Below are positions 24,301 to 36,540 of a DNA stretch of 64,000 nucleotides, piece after piece; within the stretch, counting starts at the first letter, position 1; each line of letters begins with the position of its first letter. Both the position numbers and the translations under genes were made by a program. The stretch covers positions 967,550 to 1,031,549 of the forward strand of contig MU006094.1 of assembly GCA_010093705.1 (NCBI GenBank). Direction: 5' to 3'. This DNA is from Patellaria atrata CBS 101060. Its lineage: Eukaryota; Ascomycota; Dothideomycetes; Patellariales; Patellariaceae. The notes beneath the pieces are model-generated. The model was not told the DNA's origin. It did no database searches and saw only the letters and a list, made by a program, of their open reading frames with translations.

Positions 24301-27300
24301 GCCTTATTGTCGCGCCGTACGTAGTTCTATGGGTTGGAATCATTCATCATCAATCTTAACAACCGCCACGGCCCCGTTACCATGTGTGGTGGCATCTCCG
24401 TGCATTTCAACGAGAGTCCATGCGCCATGTGCGCGCAGCCAACATTGGACCCGGATATTCGCCTGGAGGTTATTCAAAGGGTCTGGCGGCCTGATCATCA
24501 TCAAGAAAAGGATACGAAACGCATGCGGTTCAGCTACCAAATAATGAAACATGATATGCACGTTGGTCACCCGTGTGGTCGCGAACAAGTCGAAAAGCCC
24601 TCAACACCATCCTAGTGGACAAACATATCTAGATCTCTACAGAGTGTACAGTACAGTAGGGAGTACAAAACTGTCTCTTGCGTATCAAGATGGATGTTTA
24701 ACTGACTCGCCCTTGGCCAAGTAAAAACGCCTAGTGTTGACGTTTTCAGTCTCATGCAGCAGTAGCATTTCCGGCTACCTTCAAATCTTGTATAGTATCA
24801 ACGGACCGTCTTCTCCTCGAATTTCTTAGCGGAAACCAAATAAAAGCGTCGCAATCGCGCCTTGAAATTTCTGATTGGCTCCATTGAATATTTATACGAG
24901 GTAAATCGTCAGCAAACGGATTGTCCCAGACTCCTAGGCTAGCATTGAACGCCAACCGGTGTCTATAGTACACTATGATCCTATGACCTGAAGATGGAGA
25001 ATCCCCGTTTTACGTTAATTCCACATTTGCTTCATACTATGGCTCGCTCACCCATACGATACTAGGACTAAATAATCTCTAACAGATTCGCCGATTACTT
25101 CCTTTTGTTCTTCCTTCAACAAGAAAGAGATGATGATACGTGGGTAGCTCTCCCAGGGGATTGATTGTTGGATTCTCAACGGTCATCAAGACCTTATTCC
25201 ATCGCGGCTTTCAAGTTCAAACTCGTCCGTCATTGCAACTTTCCAACTATTATCCATCCTCAGTATAGAATCGACGCCGATTTCAGGGAACGAGTCACAA
25301 AATCAACTTTCATTATTTCCCGCACGTAGCATCGAATGTCGATGTCAACGCCAACGCTATTCTTCTGCGGCGGGACGGAGGACACTAATATAGATCAATC
25401 GAGTCGGTAGTCTGGTCACATCCTTTCCACAAATCAAGACCTAGAGGATTGCAATCCTAGCTCACAGTATTTAGGACCAGTCCCACCGTTCCAGGTTTAC
25501 GAGCGTGTGAGCGAGGGTAGGGAACGGGGATTACACACCTTGTTCTAACCCATTTCTGCGATCGAATACTAGTCTCGAGTTCAAAATGGTACGTCATCGT
25601 CCCTTGCTTCACCTTGTTGACCCTGACGGATCTCGTCGGCTTATGGCTCCACATACCACTCCCGTACAAGCACTCTGGAGCAGATGGAACTCCGCCTTGG
25701 GACATCGTCACCGACTCGACTACTTTCTCGGATCTCTCTTGATTGTAGAGCAGTATTAGCGCTGGTGGACGGCATGAACATGGACGCAACCAACAGTAAG
25801 CCTAGATAAGGTATCTCACAATGACTATACCGGCATACAATATCGGGAAAAGATTGGGCTGCAAGCAGTCTACGGAACAGAGGCAGAGGTGTCTCAAGCT
25901 TGACTTCAACTGTGCTACAGATGAGCGAAACTGGACCGGTTGTGTGTAAACAGTTAACCCGTAAAGGACTGTTCCTCATTCACATAAAAAAAAAATCAGC
26001 CCTACAGCGTATGCGTGGACCCGATTTGTCGATGTTGGGCACCAGGTCCGAGGAATCGTCCATACAGGGCCTCCGAATTCAGCAGAGTTGCTCTCATGAG
26101 TAGCACTCGTCGGACACAGTACGCACTTGCCCTACACTCGCCGGAGCTCATTGTGAGCTATCCGTGAGTAAGACTACTTACTGTTTTCGTGCGCTTCTGA
26201 ACTCCGAGTCGAGTTGCGCAGTCTTATCATTACTGACAGCTGAAACCAACGACTCTTCTGCTAGGGGTAAGGTGGGCAAGCATATAGCAAGAAAGGAGTA
26301 CAGTACCACAGAAGGAAAGCAAAGTCCAAACTAACAATTTCTACTGTACTCCAATATTATTGTCCCAAGATTGGGGGGAAGCGCGCCATTGTTGGTGCCT
26401 CTCTATTTGTAGGTTCGCACTACTTCGTTGAAGGAACTTTCCGGAAACAAACCGCGGATGTGGTCTCTATCAAGAATTAGGGCAAGGTGATTGCGGCTTG
26501 AGCCGTCTCCAGTCCCCACAGGCGTTCGTTTGAACGATACGTTACTGCCACGTCCACGGTATAGAAACCCGACAAGAAACGAGTTGATGTTGGTTACCTT
26601 GGAAGCTTGGTTGGAGGCGTTTTGGAAATCATGTCACCGGTGTATAAGTCGAAAATGGCGTCGTGCAGCGAGCTTGGTGTTGGTGGGGTGGGTAGGGTAA
26701 GGTAGTTATGCATGAAGATCGATTTTAAAACACACGCCAAAAGCGTGTAATCTCTTGCGGCGTTAGGCGAGCTTTATCTGGTTCGGCACCGCACTACTTT
26801 CATGGCTTCCGCAATCTTGATTGCTCAAAAGCAGATTTATGATTTATTTCAAGCTGTGGGACGCAAAATAGTGTTTGCGCCAAAAGAATAGAGTTGAGAA
26901 AACCTTTTTGCCTCCCGAAAAGGGCCGGAAGGAAAGGACCTTTCCGCCCTTCCGCTACTACTTCGAACCGTCAAACGTCATGCTTCGAACCGGCTTCCTC
27001 GAAGTCGGAACAAAGTCAGTAGTAAAGTTTAGCTGAGGATACGTCTGCGAGATAGTGGACTCGATGGTGTGTCGGCAGCGGGAGAAGCGCTCCAGAACGA
27101 TCAGGGAACGTCGCGGCAAAAGTCTTGACTTCCTCAGGAAAAGCTTTGAGCATCTGGGTATCACGGCGTAGAGGAGAAACATCATCTTATCTCCTTCTTT
27201 TCCCCTCAGTTGGACAAGTTTGACGCGGGGAGCGGCACAAGTAGTAGTGAGTTAAGTAGTCAGTCAGTCAGGTGTAAGGCAGTGACAGCATAAAGGGGTG

Positions 27301-30300
27301 ACTGTGCGTCGGTGCATCACATGCGTCCATGACTGCACATCATCTCGACGGGTGCGGAACGGCAAGAGATTGATTAGCAAAATTCCCCTTTTTCTCCTTT
27401 CGCCTGAAGCGCCTCGCTAATGGAAGTTCTACAACAGTAGTGGAGAGAGGGAATGGCGCCGGTTCCCGTTCCACGCATTTCTTCAGGCCTGAGGTGTCAG
27501 CCAGACCTGGTCCAAAAGCGCTTTTACTGTACTGTAGAGTAGTACATGTACTTTACTTGTACTGTACCGTGGTTGTACAGGTCTTTACGAAAAATCGAAA
27601 GCTAAAGAGCCGAATTCAGCACCGTTTGAGTGTGACAGGACCAGGCACACACGTAACCTACCCGACCGCCTGTGGGATTTCCCGCGCGAAATTTGAGGAG
27701 GATCGTCGGGTGTTCAAGGAAGCACGCGAGGTGTGGAGTCTTGTCACTCTTGTGGGATTTGAGGAAAAAGCCCTTGTGTAACATCTTTAAACAAACTTCG
27801 GGTCACGTTGACGCCCACATGAAGAATCCCAACGCGCTGTTTCGCTCTCGCGTGGCAAAGGCTGGGGAATATACAACAGCAACGGGTCCACATCACCTTA
27901 GCCCAACTTTCTTCATGGATTTCGTCAAATCTATTTCGCACTTGTCTAATCTTGTCAAACGCGTAGCGGCATTAAATAACACTGCAGCACATACCGTGCA
28001 CAGCGGCGATTTACAGGTGTCAAAGTAGAAACTAGGGACTTACGCATAGCAAAGCATAGCAAAGCATATAGTAGGGGGGCCTTTTTTGTATCTCCCCTGG
28101 CTGTGTATTACGCCGCTTTCGCGCCGCTTCCGCTACTTTACATGTACGGAGTAGTTTCTGCTTCCATGTGAGGTTTCTCGAGTCTATTTTATCCAGGATA
28201 GGTAAGCCGAGGAGTAGCCGAAGCGAAAAGCAAGCCCAACGAGAGAAAGGAAGAAGGGACTTCTTCAGACACTCATTCCTTCCCCCCTTGTTCTTTACAA
28301 GTGCAGAAACTCGTCAAGGCTAGCACGCTAGCAAATCCAGCAGGCATGGCCGGGCTGCCCACCTGGCACCTGCCCCCAGAATGCTAGAAGCCTATACGCG
28401 ACCCCGGTTCCTCCGCGTAGCCGTAACCTCATCTAGCCGTCCTTAGCAACGTTTAGCTGCTTTGCAAGCCCCAGGGGTGCTTACCGATCCGGTCCCTCCA
28501 AAAAAGCCACTTTCCCTGCCGCTGGTCTTCCCTTCCTGGACGCTGATCAGACTTTCACAATCCCCAAACCATCCACTTTCATCCAAGAGAGAGTCAGGAC
28601 CTCAGAAACAACCAGGCCGCAGTCACCGCCAACCAGAGAAGAGAGAGAGAGGGAGAGGAAAAAGGCACTTTGACCTTTCATCTCGATCATAATCCATCGT
28701 CGTATCCGCCCGTACCTTACGTGATTTTTTACCTTTTGCTGTTGCGCGCCTTGTTCCCTTGTGCGGCTAAGGCCTTCTTCGCATCACGCTTACTACGGGC
28801 CGAGCAAGCAAGCTCAGGTTCATCATCTTTTTTGTCTCTGATCTTTGTTAATGGGAATTTGCTCACCCAGAATACGGAGGGTACTATACTGTACAAGACC
28901 AGCGCTCGATTGTGACGACGCCACCTGGATCAAAGAGGCGTAAAAGGGTAATGATATTATAATCTGTTACGAAGATAGCGAAGAGCAAGGAGTTTGGGGC
29001 ACCGGGACAGGCATGCTCCCCTGATAAATATGCTATCCAATCCGTCCACTATCACACCTCATCATTCTCTTTACTACTGCTACTTTACTGTGTACTTGCA
29101 TGGGTCCGGTAGTCGTATGCCAGCTGAGTAAAATACGGCTAGCATAGGGTACCGTCGCACCCTCACGCGTCGTTGGTTTTTACCAGTAAGAGTGTGTGGA
29201 GTGGTACTTTCGGCGTTCCGAAGATTGGCCCTTTTTCGCCATCGGACGGAAGTACCGTACGCTACGGTGGTATAAAGCGCTAGAAATACCAGCTGTCAAG
29301 AAAAGTCAACCAGTCAAGGTTGGTGAAGGAGGGAAAAAGCTAGTGAGGAAAGGCCTGCGCAAGCCGTATCCGACCCGCACCAAGTCTAACCATAGCTTGT
29401 AACGCTTCCGTCATAAGGGCATAAAGGCTTTCCATTGAAATCGCATTATTATTATCACACCAACAATCACATTCGCACATGCCGCCTCTACCCTTGGCCT
29501 TTTTTTCTTCTCTCTCTTCTGCACTTTCGGAGGTTTGTTCGCTTGTCGACTAAACTCTTGTTACCTTGGTTCTCTCATCATAGTTGGTCGATCGGGCCAG
29601 TTTACCATACCGAGAGAGAAAGTAGCAAAGTACTGTAGGGGTATCAAGGGCAAGTCGGAGTTCGACAAGTGCCTTTACTACTGTACTACTGTACCCGTAC
29701 CGTACAGTATACCCTTTAATAGCACCAAAGCAGGAGCCCCCAGGCCGAAAAACCCCCCCAATCCCCCATCCCCCCAGGCCCCAGCAGAAAACAGCAGGCC
29801 CAGCAAGAAGCAGCAAGGCCCAGCAGGTCTTAAGACGGTAGGCACGGACTTGGGCTTATTAGCGTTTTGGTTGTGAGGTTTGTGGGAGGGCAAAGCCGCA
29901 TCTAAAATACCAGCGACCCCACCGCTGGATCTGGGACGTCCCCTTCGCCTCCCTACTGTCGGTTCTTCTCTGACAACAATTCACTTGCAAAACTCCATAA
30001 CCGCCTGTCACCACAAGAAACTCTCCAAACGACTGGATACCATCACATCTGCATCTCAGACATCTTGCAGCCTCTTTTCCTCCAATAACAATCTACCCTT
30101 CCATATTTCCGACTCTCCCCCACCATCCTCGTCGTCACTTTCGCCATCCCGTAAGTTGCGTTCCAGTAAATCTGTCCGTCACGTTTTCTTTCCGCTGCCT
30201 GTCATCACCCACCCTTCGAAACCTATTCCCACCTGTAACCCCAGCATACAACTATCAGAGTTTTTTCCCCTTTGACCGGAACTCTACTACTACTGGCATA

Positions 30301-30613
30301 TCATGTAAAAAAGGGTAAATGCGCTCTTTAGTTCTTTTTAAATAAACATACCCTGATTGTCTCCCGCTCCCGTCTTTGCATCACCTTGCTGACACGAACT
30401 CTTCCCCCATCTTGCAGGCTGCATATAGATCAACATAAACTTGTGGCCCTCCCACCGTTCGTGCAACCTTTCACACGATTCGAATCGACCTTCCGTTTTT
30501 TTACCGGCTCTTATTTCAGCCTCAGTGTTATGATCTGCGTTGCTTAAAGTACTGAGTTACAAGGCGGTATATAAGGCGATTTGGTGACTCTCGTCCCACA
30601 ATCTCACACTCAA
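21307..30613. other. Gene-poor 9.3 kb region
   Basis: No ORF longer than about 140 codons and no recognised family on either strand. The most gene-like short frame is 24334-24615 (+), listed separately. Small repeats include a 10-bp unit GCATAGCAAA, about 2.5 copies near 28044, and CCAGCA-rich low-complexity DNA at about 29740-29830. Four GTACNGTAC 9-mers lie between 22.6 and 27.6 kb. The right end (about 28.4-30.6 kb) is pyrimidine-rich and resembles the long leader of a regulatory gene, here the transcription factor. Some of it may be decayed transposon DNA, but no termini were found. Confidence 0.5.
24334..24615 (+). CDS. Possible small Cys-containing ORF
   Basis: 93 codons, not recognised. 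It contains MCGGISVHFNESPCAMCAQ, with three Cys in 15 residues, then a charged stretch and ends KPSTPS. There is no signal peptide, no intron support and no neighbour to give context. An overlapping frame on the opposite strand is nearly as long, so this may well be chance. Confidence 0.15.
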   Translation: MESFIINLNNRHGPVTMCGGISVHFNESPCAMCAQPTLDPDIRLEVIQRVWRPDHHQEKDTKRMRFSYQIMKHDMHVGHPCGREQVEKPSTPS

Positions 30614-32109
30614 ATGTACCCTCATCATTCGAGTACATCCGGACAGCCTCCATCTTGGAACACAACACCTCCAGTATCTCAAACTTCCTCAGCTGCTCCA
30701 AACGCTTCTTATCCACCTCCCCCCGGCTCATATCTTCCACCACCTCATCACACTCAAGTAAGTACAATACTATTGAAGATCTCAGTCCTTAACAATCCTC
30801 CGTATGGACCCGGCTTACCCATCTGATCAGCCGGCTCCCACTCCGCAACACTCAAGTATGGCCTCGACATATCCTCCACCTCATTCTGCTCAGCAACCAT
30901 ATCTACCATCTCCACACCAGTTATATCAAGACCAGTACCGTTCACAACCGCCTCCTTCAACTCACCCGCAATATTTAAATCATCAGTATCAGACAGCACA
31001 CGAACGGCAACCGCCACAGCAACCTGGAGCACGACAGAGGACTGCAATCGCATGTCGATACTGCAGAAGACGCAAGGTATTTCGTTTTGCATGCCAAGTC
31101 ATTTCACCGCCTCCTGACCGCTCATCCTTTGCAGATCCGATGTTCGGGCTTCGATGCGAATGAGGATGGACGTTGCACCAATTGTGTACGTTTTTCCCAA
31201 GAATGCGTTTTCACACCAGTTTCGGCGCAGACGCAAGCTTTCGTTCCCGCGCACGCTGCAGCGTATCGTGGTAATGGACCACTTCAGTACTTTGGACCTC
31301 ATGGAAACCCCCTTCCACGAGAAGAACAGCTGCGGATACACCAACAGCAGCAGCAGCAGCAGGCGGGTTATGCTCTCCCGAGCCCAACAGGTCCGTACAG
31401 TACCACCGCCCCTCCAAATGTTTCATACCCACCCTTCCCTGCCTACGACGACCGGAGCAGCCGTGACGTTCCGCCCCCCAGCTCAGCTTCTAGCGTGACA
31501 AGCACTAGCAGCCGCAAACGACCTGCCGACTCTCCTCATACGCCCACTCTTCCACCCCCAAATCCAGCGACGACGTCACAGCTGCCCGGTCCACGATCAG
31601 GCTCTTCACATGATGCTCACCCCACTCATGCATATCCCCCTCCTCCTTCAACTCATCAACATTACACTTATCCCGATCCCACCTCTCTAACCCCCGCCGC
31701 CGTGTCTCCAGCGTCGTCCGCCGCCTCCTATCACTCCAACGTCCACCCACCGCCGGGTGCTCAACCCCTGGCACAACCTTACTATGCGCCTCCTCCCCCG
31801 TCCACGACCAACGCAAACAGCATACCCATCCAACGTAGAGCGTCACCCCAGAGTCCGTATAGCTACGATCCCAGTCGCACGAGCTCATCGCCGCACACCC
31901 AAGGTGCACCAAGCACCCCCGGTACGAGCGCCAGCGCATATCATGATAGCGGATTAAGGCCACTAATTCGCTCTGATGGACGTACTCCACCTCCAAGCAA
32001 CGGGACAAGACCGGGTATCAGCATTTCCAGCATCGTAACGAATGATTCAGGCGGGAGAAGCGCGGCTGATAGTGACATGCTCAATGCGTTAAACAGGAGG
32101 GGTATGTAA
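30614..32109 (+). CDS. Zn(II)2Cys6 transcription factor, Pro/Gln-rich
   Basis: Fungal binuclear zinc cluster regulator. Exons 30614-30757, 30831-31076 and 31135-32109 are all phase 0 and give 454 aa. The cluster Cys are at 123, 126, 133, 144, 147 and 154 (CRYCRRRK then IRC, RCTNC, QEC); the second intron splits it after the basic CRRRK helix. The N-terminal 120 residues are rich in Pro, Ser, Gln and His. After the cluster comes TPVSAQTQAFVPAHAAAYRG, a seven-Gln run and long Pro/Ser-rich disorder. I see no fungal_trans middle homology domain, so target genes cannot be suggested. The first intron (73 bp, TTAAC-like branch) is the less certain; an alternative start is ATG 30804. A 9 kb gene-poor region lies upstream. 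Confidence 0.85.
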
Positions 32110-34130
32110 ATGCGGCGCAACTGGTGGTAAAAGTGCATTTGCAAGGGATCAAATGTTGAAATGGAGTAATAGGAAAGAGAAAGGTGCAATCTGTTCTGAG
32201 TGGGAGATCGGGGAAACCAGAGCTGGCTCTCCGGCTTCTTCGTTTCTTAAATTCACATATACTATCAATTCGCGACCTTTAAGCTCAAAGTTCTCGATTC
32301 GGAAGTAACATGGGGACTCAAGCCATCGAATGATGCTTCCATCCTTTCATCAGCCGAAAAAGGAAGTCACCACGCACGCTAGCTTCGATAAGGTCAAGAT
32401 TGAACATATGAGAATGCTTTCTCGAATCTATTTTTTCCACGGATACACTTCAGAAGCCAAAATTCACCACCGGCTCTCATCTTTTCTTTCTGTTTTTTCT
32501 TTAAATGGGCGGCTCTTATTTGCAGCGACTTCTGTCATTTCCCCGCGTTTTCATCTTTCCATCGTCGGTTCACTTGCTATTCCCACTCCACACGCGCGCG
32601 CTATCGTTCTTCAGGGTGGTACATCTGTCTCAGTTTTATAAGTTTTCGCACGCGTGCACACAAGTTTGTTAAGGGGGGGATTTTATATTTCCGAACTATA
32701 AATCGGGGATTTGGGGGGGGAGGGTTGGTATTACACTGCTTTTAATCTTTCCTCGAATGGTAAAAGCGGGTAGGGGGCCGGGGGCTTTTTGTTGGTTTTG
32801 ATTTTTTTTTTTTTTTTTTGTTTTTTTGTTTTTTTACCTCATAGCGTAGTGTTGCTGCTGTTACGAGTGGTGCGGGGGCTGCTTTTGCTTTGCGTGTTTT
32901 TGTTGGTTTTCGAGGATTGAGCATATCTGGTTTTTATTTTGTTGGTTGGTGGGTGAAGCGGAGTGGATGGAGTGGAAATGATGTACTGTCATTATAATAG
33001 TGGGATTTATTCTTGCTGACGTTATCTGTTGTGTTTCATGGTCGGAATCGAGCAGCGTTGTTGTTGTTGTGTGGCTGTTCTGTGGCCGTGAGTGACCGGT
33101 CCGACATAGTAGGAAGTTGTGGAGAGCGAGCGAACGTAATGTTGTTGCCGTCATACATGTGTGCATTTGAGCTTCATCCTTTGACTTTTTTGCATGAAAG
33201 CTGGTTTTCTATCCCAGGTGAACTCTGCCCGAGGAATATGACGGATGTACAATTCAATACAGTTCGAAACTAACTTCCCACGTGATCTATCTCCGCTTCG
33301 AAAACTCGAATCTGTACAACCCAATATCCCATCCTCTCCCTTGTAGCAAAACATGCAGACCCCTCGCCATGCAACCTTAAAGGTTCCCCACGTGCACTGT
33401 ACGGTACTCACAAAAGCAAAAAATAAAAATAAAAATAAAAATAGTAACGGACCGGTACCGTATTAGGGCGACGACCATGGCAACCAACAATAACAGCGGG
33501 AGAGCGGGAAGCGGGAAGGGCGGGAAGAGGGAGGAGGGGAAGTGGGTATAGCACGGATCGGGACGGCGATGCGAGATGCGAGACGATCAAACGTCGGGGT
33601 TGTCGACTTCACGCTGGCCCCGGAATTAGGAGAAATGGCGAGGTCGGAGGTCGAGACTGTACGGAGTTCAGGATGATTGTTTTTCGCGGAGACGGGAGCG
33701 GGAGTGGGGACGACGAGTGACTCGATACGATATGACTTGATATGACTTGATTGTCCCGGCCTCCCCGATCCCCGTTTTTGGTGGAGTTGGATGGTGGGGT
33801 TGTGGTGGGCTGGGACGTGGGTGCTGGGTTACGTGGATAGGTTCGGGTATGTAGATGGGTTCGGGTTTCGTGGATGGGGGTTAATTTCTTTTTTTTTTTT
33901 TTGGGGGGGGGGGGTTGGGACCGGGTTTGTTTTTGCTGCTCCTCTAGGAACGGGGGGAGGTCAGGGTTGATGTGGTATACCGCGTTCTGCGTGCGTAATC
34001 TAGGTTGGGATCTGGGGGTGTGGTCTGCCGTTTTCTTTGTCGTGTGGCCTAGAGGTTGGTATTGAGGAAGTGTGAGTATGGGTCGATGGTAAAGTTGGTA
34101 TGCTGGGGGGGAAGGGGATATTGGGGATGG

Positions 34131-34198
34131 GGGTGTATTGGGGATAGGGGTGTATTAGGGATAGAGGTGTATTAGAGATAGGGGTGTATTAGGGATAT
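34131..34198. repeat. Minisatellite, 4 x 17 bp
   Basis: Four head-to-tail copies of GGGTGTATTAGGGATAG with one to three differences per copy. TTAGGG occurs inside the unit, but the period is 17, so it is not a telomere tract. Confidence 0.9.
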
Positions 34199-35772
34199 GG
34201 GCTTATAGATGCATGAGGGTATGGGCATAGGTGAGAAGAAGGGTAAGGGGGACTACTACACTTAAGGTGCTCAGATAGAAGTTTTGGTCATTCACACTCT
34301 CTTGTTGATATGGAATAGGGCTGTGTTGTCGATTGTTTCGTAGGTTTCTTTACCGTCTCCCTCTCTCTCCCCCTCTCCTTCTCAATGTCTTTTCTCATAG
34401 TGGCTAGCTGTACTCATACTTCCTCTTTTTTCATCCCCTTTTTCCACCACTCATCTCCGTTCCCTCACATTACTGTCTGAAGATTGCTCCCGTGTGGGCC
34501 ACACGAGGATATCATCGCTCCTAAGTCGTGGAAGGGGGTGATATGTACAGTACCCGGGAAGAGTGAGTTGGTGGGGGAGAAAGTAAGGACGTAACTACGA
34601 GTCCTCCTCTTCGTCTTCTTCGTCTTCTTTTCTTTGTTGTCCAGATCTGACTCTAGTTCTGAGTCTGATTCTGGCTATGCTTCTGGGTCTGTGTTTGAGT
34701 AGGGATACATATGATTTGATTCCATACGACACTACTACAACAGCCACGGTCTACAGTTCGGGATACAGTTCGGTCCATGGTTCGGGATAGGGATTGTATA
34801 GGGATTGCGTAGAGCTCTCTGGATTTATCGCGTTCGGTGGTGTGTTTGAGTAAAATCTGCGGATACTGTCTGGTAAGAATGCTGTGGTATATGATTGGTA
34901 TGTGTAAAACTGTGTGGTTGGATGGAGATAGGGAATATGGTATGGAGTCCGGTTTAGTTTAGAATTTACGTGTTGCATTTCTTTTCATATCAGGGGTGGG
35001 ATTGGTATTCTAGTTTGAATATGTAATTGAGTAGGGTAAGGAGAGAGGTTGGGTGGTGGCTTTTACTATTATAGGTAGGTGAGGATGGGATGAAAATTGG
35101 AGAAGGGGAGAAAGTGAAAAGAGATGTTAAACGTCTAACATAGTGAGGTACTTTGGAACTTTTCGCTGGTTGGGGTGGGATGTGGTGTATCCCTTTCCTT
35201 AAGCTTGGAGATAAAGCTAAGGTTCGAGAAGGGAGTGTGGGAGGTGATGGGATTCCGAGTATGGTGTTGGATAGATGGTTGTAGGACAGATTGTAGACCA
35301 TGTAAGGAAGTTAGATCTATCAATGTGTTATGTGAACATCTTTGCCCTGTTGGGCTTGTGGCTCGTTGTTAGGCCACTGGAGATTTGTACCGGGCTGGAT
35401 ATGGGTTGGGATAAGCTGCTTTTTGGACAGTGTGTAATGGGTAGCGCATGGTGTATGTGTTTGTAGAGTCAGTCGATATCTGATAGTGTGGTTGTCCCCG
35501 AATACTCTAGAGCTGTCTATGCGTTTGCGAATTTTGTGGGTATGGGAATAGGGGTTGGTGAGGGTATGTATCCCTGATTAGCACCATCAACATGCAAGAA
35601 TCAATAATTTGGTCTGGTCCAGTGAATGGTATGTTGCTCCGGCTGGCATAGAAAGGTGGTTGTTGAGACGTGATAAAACTTACATTCGCCCGACCTTCCT
35701 TTTCTTTTACCACTTACACGGAGTGAGTGATGTATCCTTGGAAGAGAGGAGACGAGGGAGAGTACAGGATGA

Positions 35773-35823
35773 GCAGGGATAGAATAAGCAGGGACAGAAT
35801 AAGCAGGGATAGAATAAGCAGGG
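35773..35823. repeat. Minisatellite, 3.4 x 15 bp
   Basis: Direct copies of GCAGGGATAGAATAA; the second copy has one C in place of T, and a fourth copy stops after GCAGGG. Confidence 0.9.
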
Positions 35824-36540
35824 TGTACAGATATGCAAAGGATACGGAAAGTCTCACAAAGTGGAAGCATCCGTGTGTAAAAGGGAACCAGACATGAACC
35901 TGAGAGGAGACGACTAGACGCTAGAGTGTAGTGATTGAAAGGATAGGATGATGAAAAGCTGAGTGCTGTGCATCGTTATCATCCTCGCGGATGCCTCTTC
36001 ATTCCGAGCCATAAGGATCTATTATAGCTCAATCAGAAGGGTCTCGAGAAGGGGATACAGTAATCCCAGAGTGATATGGCGAATCAAAAGATACTGTAAC
36101 ATACACCACAACTATTAGATGTTGCCCAGTGTCCGAGCGATAGTAAGGAAAGGGAATGAAAGGCGATATAGCACGACTGTATTCATCTACAAGAGCTACA
36201 CAGCAGCGCGTATCGAATTTTCGTAGTCCATAAACAAGACTACGCTCGATCACCAATGATATCCTACATAAGTGAAGAGTTTTAACCTAGCTAGCAAGAG
36301 GGTATCTAGCATTCCCTGGCGCCCTTTTTAATGCCCGAAACCTAACCGACTTCATAAGCCATGCTCCCTGATTCCTTTTCTGAAGATCGAAAACGCCTTA
36401 CGCCGAACCGAAAACCTATCCTGATGCTCATCCATGACATATCTAGCGACTTGTTATACAAGCCAACACCAAATATTCGTAACTCATCCGGGCCGCGCTA
36501 AAGGATGCTAAATACGAGACCCTTCCATCGTACACTTAAC

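Larger units (their letters stand above)
32110..36540. other. Low-complexity, partly G/T-rich intergenic region
   Basis: 4.4 kb without a recognised gene. Long T runs (about 32800-32835), a T-run to G-run switch (about 33885-33915), an AAAAT pentamer run (about 33418-33442) and the two minisatellites listed below occur here. From about 32.65 to 35.5 kb the plus strand is strongly enriched in G and T. The left end is the 3' flank of the transcription factor. Confidence 0.5.

Noticed and set aside
30581-30826. 81-codon frame as a separate small gene
   Set aside because: It is the transcription factor's first exon read through into its intron.
34131-34198. Interstitial telomere tract because of TTAGGG
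   Set aside because: The repeat period is 17 bp and TTAGGG is only part of the unit, so it is a minisatellite.
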